Of a stretch of DNA of 6,663 bases, positions 5,475-6,663 are shown piece by piece. Position numbers and translations under genes: made by a program. This DNA is from Planctomycetota bacterium (GTDB lineage Bacteria; Planctomycetota; UBA1135; GCA-002686595). Location: the NCBI GenBank assembly GCA_029259675.1, contig JAJDES010000348.1, positions 1 through 6,663 of the forward strand, written 5' to 3'. How positions within the stretch are numbered: the first letter of the stretch is position 1; every line of letters begins with the position of its first letter. The notes under the pieces were generated by a model. That model was not told the DNA's origin and ran no database searches. It saw nothing but the letters and a program-made list of their open reading frames with translations.

Positions 5475-6663
5475 ATGGATACGCCGATTGAAACGAGCTC
5501 ACCCGTGGGCACCGAAGGTACTGAGGAAGCTGTGATCGTGGCCCAGGGCTTGGGCAAGGTCTATCAGCTTTACGCCAAGCCGATTCAACGCCTGTTCGAC
5601 CTGTGCCTGCCTGGCGGTCCGCGCTTCAAGCCCTTTTGGGCCCTGCGCGATGTTTCCCTCAGCCTGCCGCGCAGAACGACGATCGGCATCATCGGCGAAA
5701 ATGGAGCGGGCAAGAGCACCTTGCTCAAGCTGCTTTCGGGCATCACCAATCCCAGCGAAGGCTCGGTATCCGTCAAGGGTCGTGTGACGTCCTTGATTGA
5801 ATTGGGCGCCGGCTTCCACCCCGATTTTACAGGTCGCGAAAACATCGGTCTGTCCTGTTCGATCCTGGGCATGGGCGAAAAGGAAATTGCCGAACGCACA
5901 GAAGCGATTATCGAATTCGCCGAGTTGGGTACCTTCATTGATCGCCCGGTAAAGACCTACAGCTCGGGCATGCATGTGCGACTTGGGTTCTCCGTGGCCA
6001 CCTGCGTCGAACCGGATGTATTGCTGATTGACGAGGCCCTGTCCGTCGGTGACGAGTATTTCAAAGGCAAGTGCATGGACCGCCTCAACCGCTTCCGCGA
6101 TGCGGGCGGCACGGTGGTCTTTGTCTCCCATGACATGGGCGCCGTGAAGACGATCTGCCAGCACGTGATTTACTTGGACGGCGGCAAGCTCGTGGAGCAG
6201 GGCTCGGCCGAAAAAGTGGCCGACGTTTATCTCAAGCGCGCCCAAGCTCGCAGCAAGCAACAGATCGAAGGCGAGGGCATCCCCGAAAGCAGCTATCCGC
6301 GCTGGGGCTCCGGTGAAATCCTCGTGGAGGACGTGGAAGTTTTGGGCGAGGGCGGTGAACGCACCCAAGTGTTCCGCACGGGAGAACCGTTCAGCGTTCG
6401 ACTCGGCTACCGCGCGCGCGAAACCGTGCAGCAGCCGGTCTTCGGCGTGGGGCTTTATCGCGCCGATGGAACCTACATCAACGGCTGCAACCACCTTTGG
6501 AATGAAAACCCGCTGGAAATCGAGAGCATCCAAAAGGGCGAGACCGGAGCCCTACGCATGGAACTTGGTCCCTTGCCGCTGCTCGAGGGGCGCTACTACA
6601 TCACGGCCTTTCTCTACGATCATTCCAAGCCTTCGCCCACTCCGATTGATCACCGCGAGCACG
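5475..6663 (+). CDS. wzt: ABC transporter ATPase with C-terminal carbohydrate-binding domain (Wzt-like), partial at the right edge
   Basis: The frame stays open to the window end, showing 396 residues. It is the energy subunit paired with the permease just upstream. The nucleotide-binding domain (about 20-255) has Walker A GENGAGKST (74-82), the glycan-exporter type signature YSSGM (162-166), Walker B VLLIDEALSVGDE (182-194) with Asp186/Glu187, and the H-loop His219 in VSHD. After a short linker comes a beta-sandwich of the Wzt C-terminal type, opening with RWGSGEI (276-282), then TGEPF (302-306), PVFGVGLYRADG (321-332) and EGRYYITAFLYD (381-392). In characterised Wzt proteins this domain binds the finished, end-modified polysaccharide, so export is likely substrate-specific. 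The start is uncertain. ATG 5475 is 5 bp after the permease stop but has no good Shine-Dalgarno. GTG 5532 follows GAGGAAG and would begin nearer the conserved region, 19 residues shorter. The 3' end lies outside the window. Confidence 0.93.
   Translation, partial: MDTPIETSSPVGTEGTEEAVIVAQGLGKVYQLYAKPIQRLFDLCLPGGPRFKPFWALRDVSLSLPRRTTIGIIGENGAGKSTLLKLLSGITNPSEGSVSVKGRVTSLIELGAGFHPDFTGRENIGLSCSILGMGEKEIAERTEAIIEFAELGTFIDRPVKTYSSGMHVRLGFSVATCVEPDVLLIDEALSVGDEYFKGKCMDRLNRFRDAGGTVVFVSHDMGAVKTICQHVIYLDGGKLVEQGSAEKVADVYLKRAQARSKQQIEGEGIPESSYPRWGSGEILVEDVEVLGEGGERTQVFRTGEPFSVRLGYRARETVQQPVFGVGLYRADGTYINGCNHLWNENPLEIESIQKGETGALRMELGPLPLLEGRYYITAFLYDHSKPSPTPIDHREH

Noticed and set aside
5499..6533. Long antisense open frame (344 codons) opposite the exporter ATPase gene
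   Set aside because: It mirrors an unmistakable ABC ATPase with Walker A, signature, Walker B and H-loop. Resemblance of the antisense translation to anything is a by-product of sense codon use.

Overview
The window is a GC-rich bacterial chromosome segment, probably from a Gram-negative or other diderm organism. It encodes a lipoprotein-type signal sequence and a Wzm/Wzt-type polysaccharide exporter whose ATPase carries a carbohydrate-binding tail. The mix of a carboxypeptidase-regulatory-like domain protein and a HEAT-repeat lipoprotein with a long acidic, Pro/Ala-rich linker fits Planctomycetota, Myxococcota or related phyla. That placement is a loose impression; nothing here fixes the taxon. 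All six genes are on the + strand. I see no tRNA, rRNA, CRISPR array, insertion sequence or phage gene.

Layout: (1) 2-250, the C-terminal end of a protein with a beta-sandwich carboxypeptidase-regulatory-like domain. (2) 251-536, the only sizeable gene-free stretch. It holds two stem-loops, the second followed by a seven-T run (likely terminator), a thrice-repeated TTTTGGG motif spaced 22-23 bp, a CCGGTTTGG direct repeat, and a strong ribosome binding site just before 537. (3) 537-2756, a 739-residue predicted lipoprotein with alpha-helical HEAT-like repeats. (4) 2771-3574, a SAM hydroxide adenosyltransferase (SAM hydrolase, DUF62 family) with its Asp-Arg-His set intact. (5) 3571-4488, an arginase with all manganese ligands and substrate-binding residues present, overlapping the previous gene by ATGA. 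(6) 4540-5469 and 5475 to the window end, the permease and ATPase of an ABC-2 O-antigen/polysaccharide exporter; the ATPase gene runs off the right edge.

Spacings inside the block (14 bp, 4-bp overlap, 51 bp, 5 bp) and the absence of an obvious terminator suggest one transcription unit from about 537 onward, possibly with a separate start in the 51-bp gap before the exporter. Functionally it looks like two modules. One is small-molecule metabolism: SAM to adenosine plus methionine, and arginine to ornithine plus urea. The other is cell-surface glycan export, with more glycan genes expected to the right. The HEAT lipoprotein has no assigned role.

I found no convincing previously undescribed system. 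The most worthwhile leads are the translationally coupled SAM hydrolase/arginase pair, the HEAT lipoprotein in front of it, and the structured intergenic region at 251-536.
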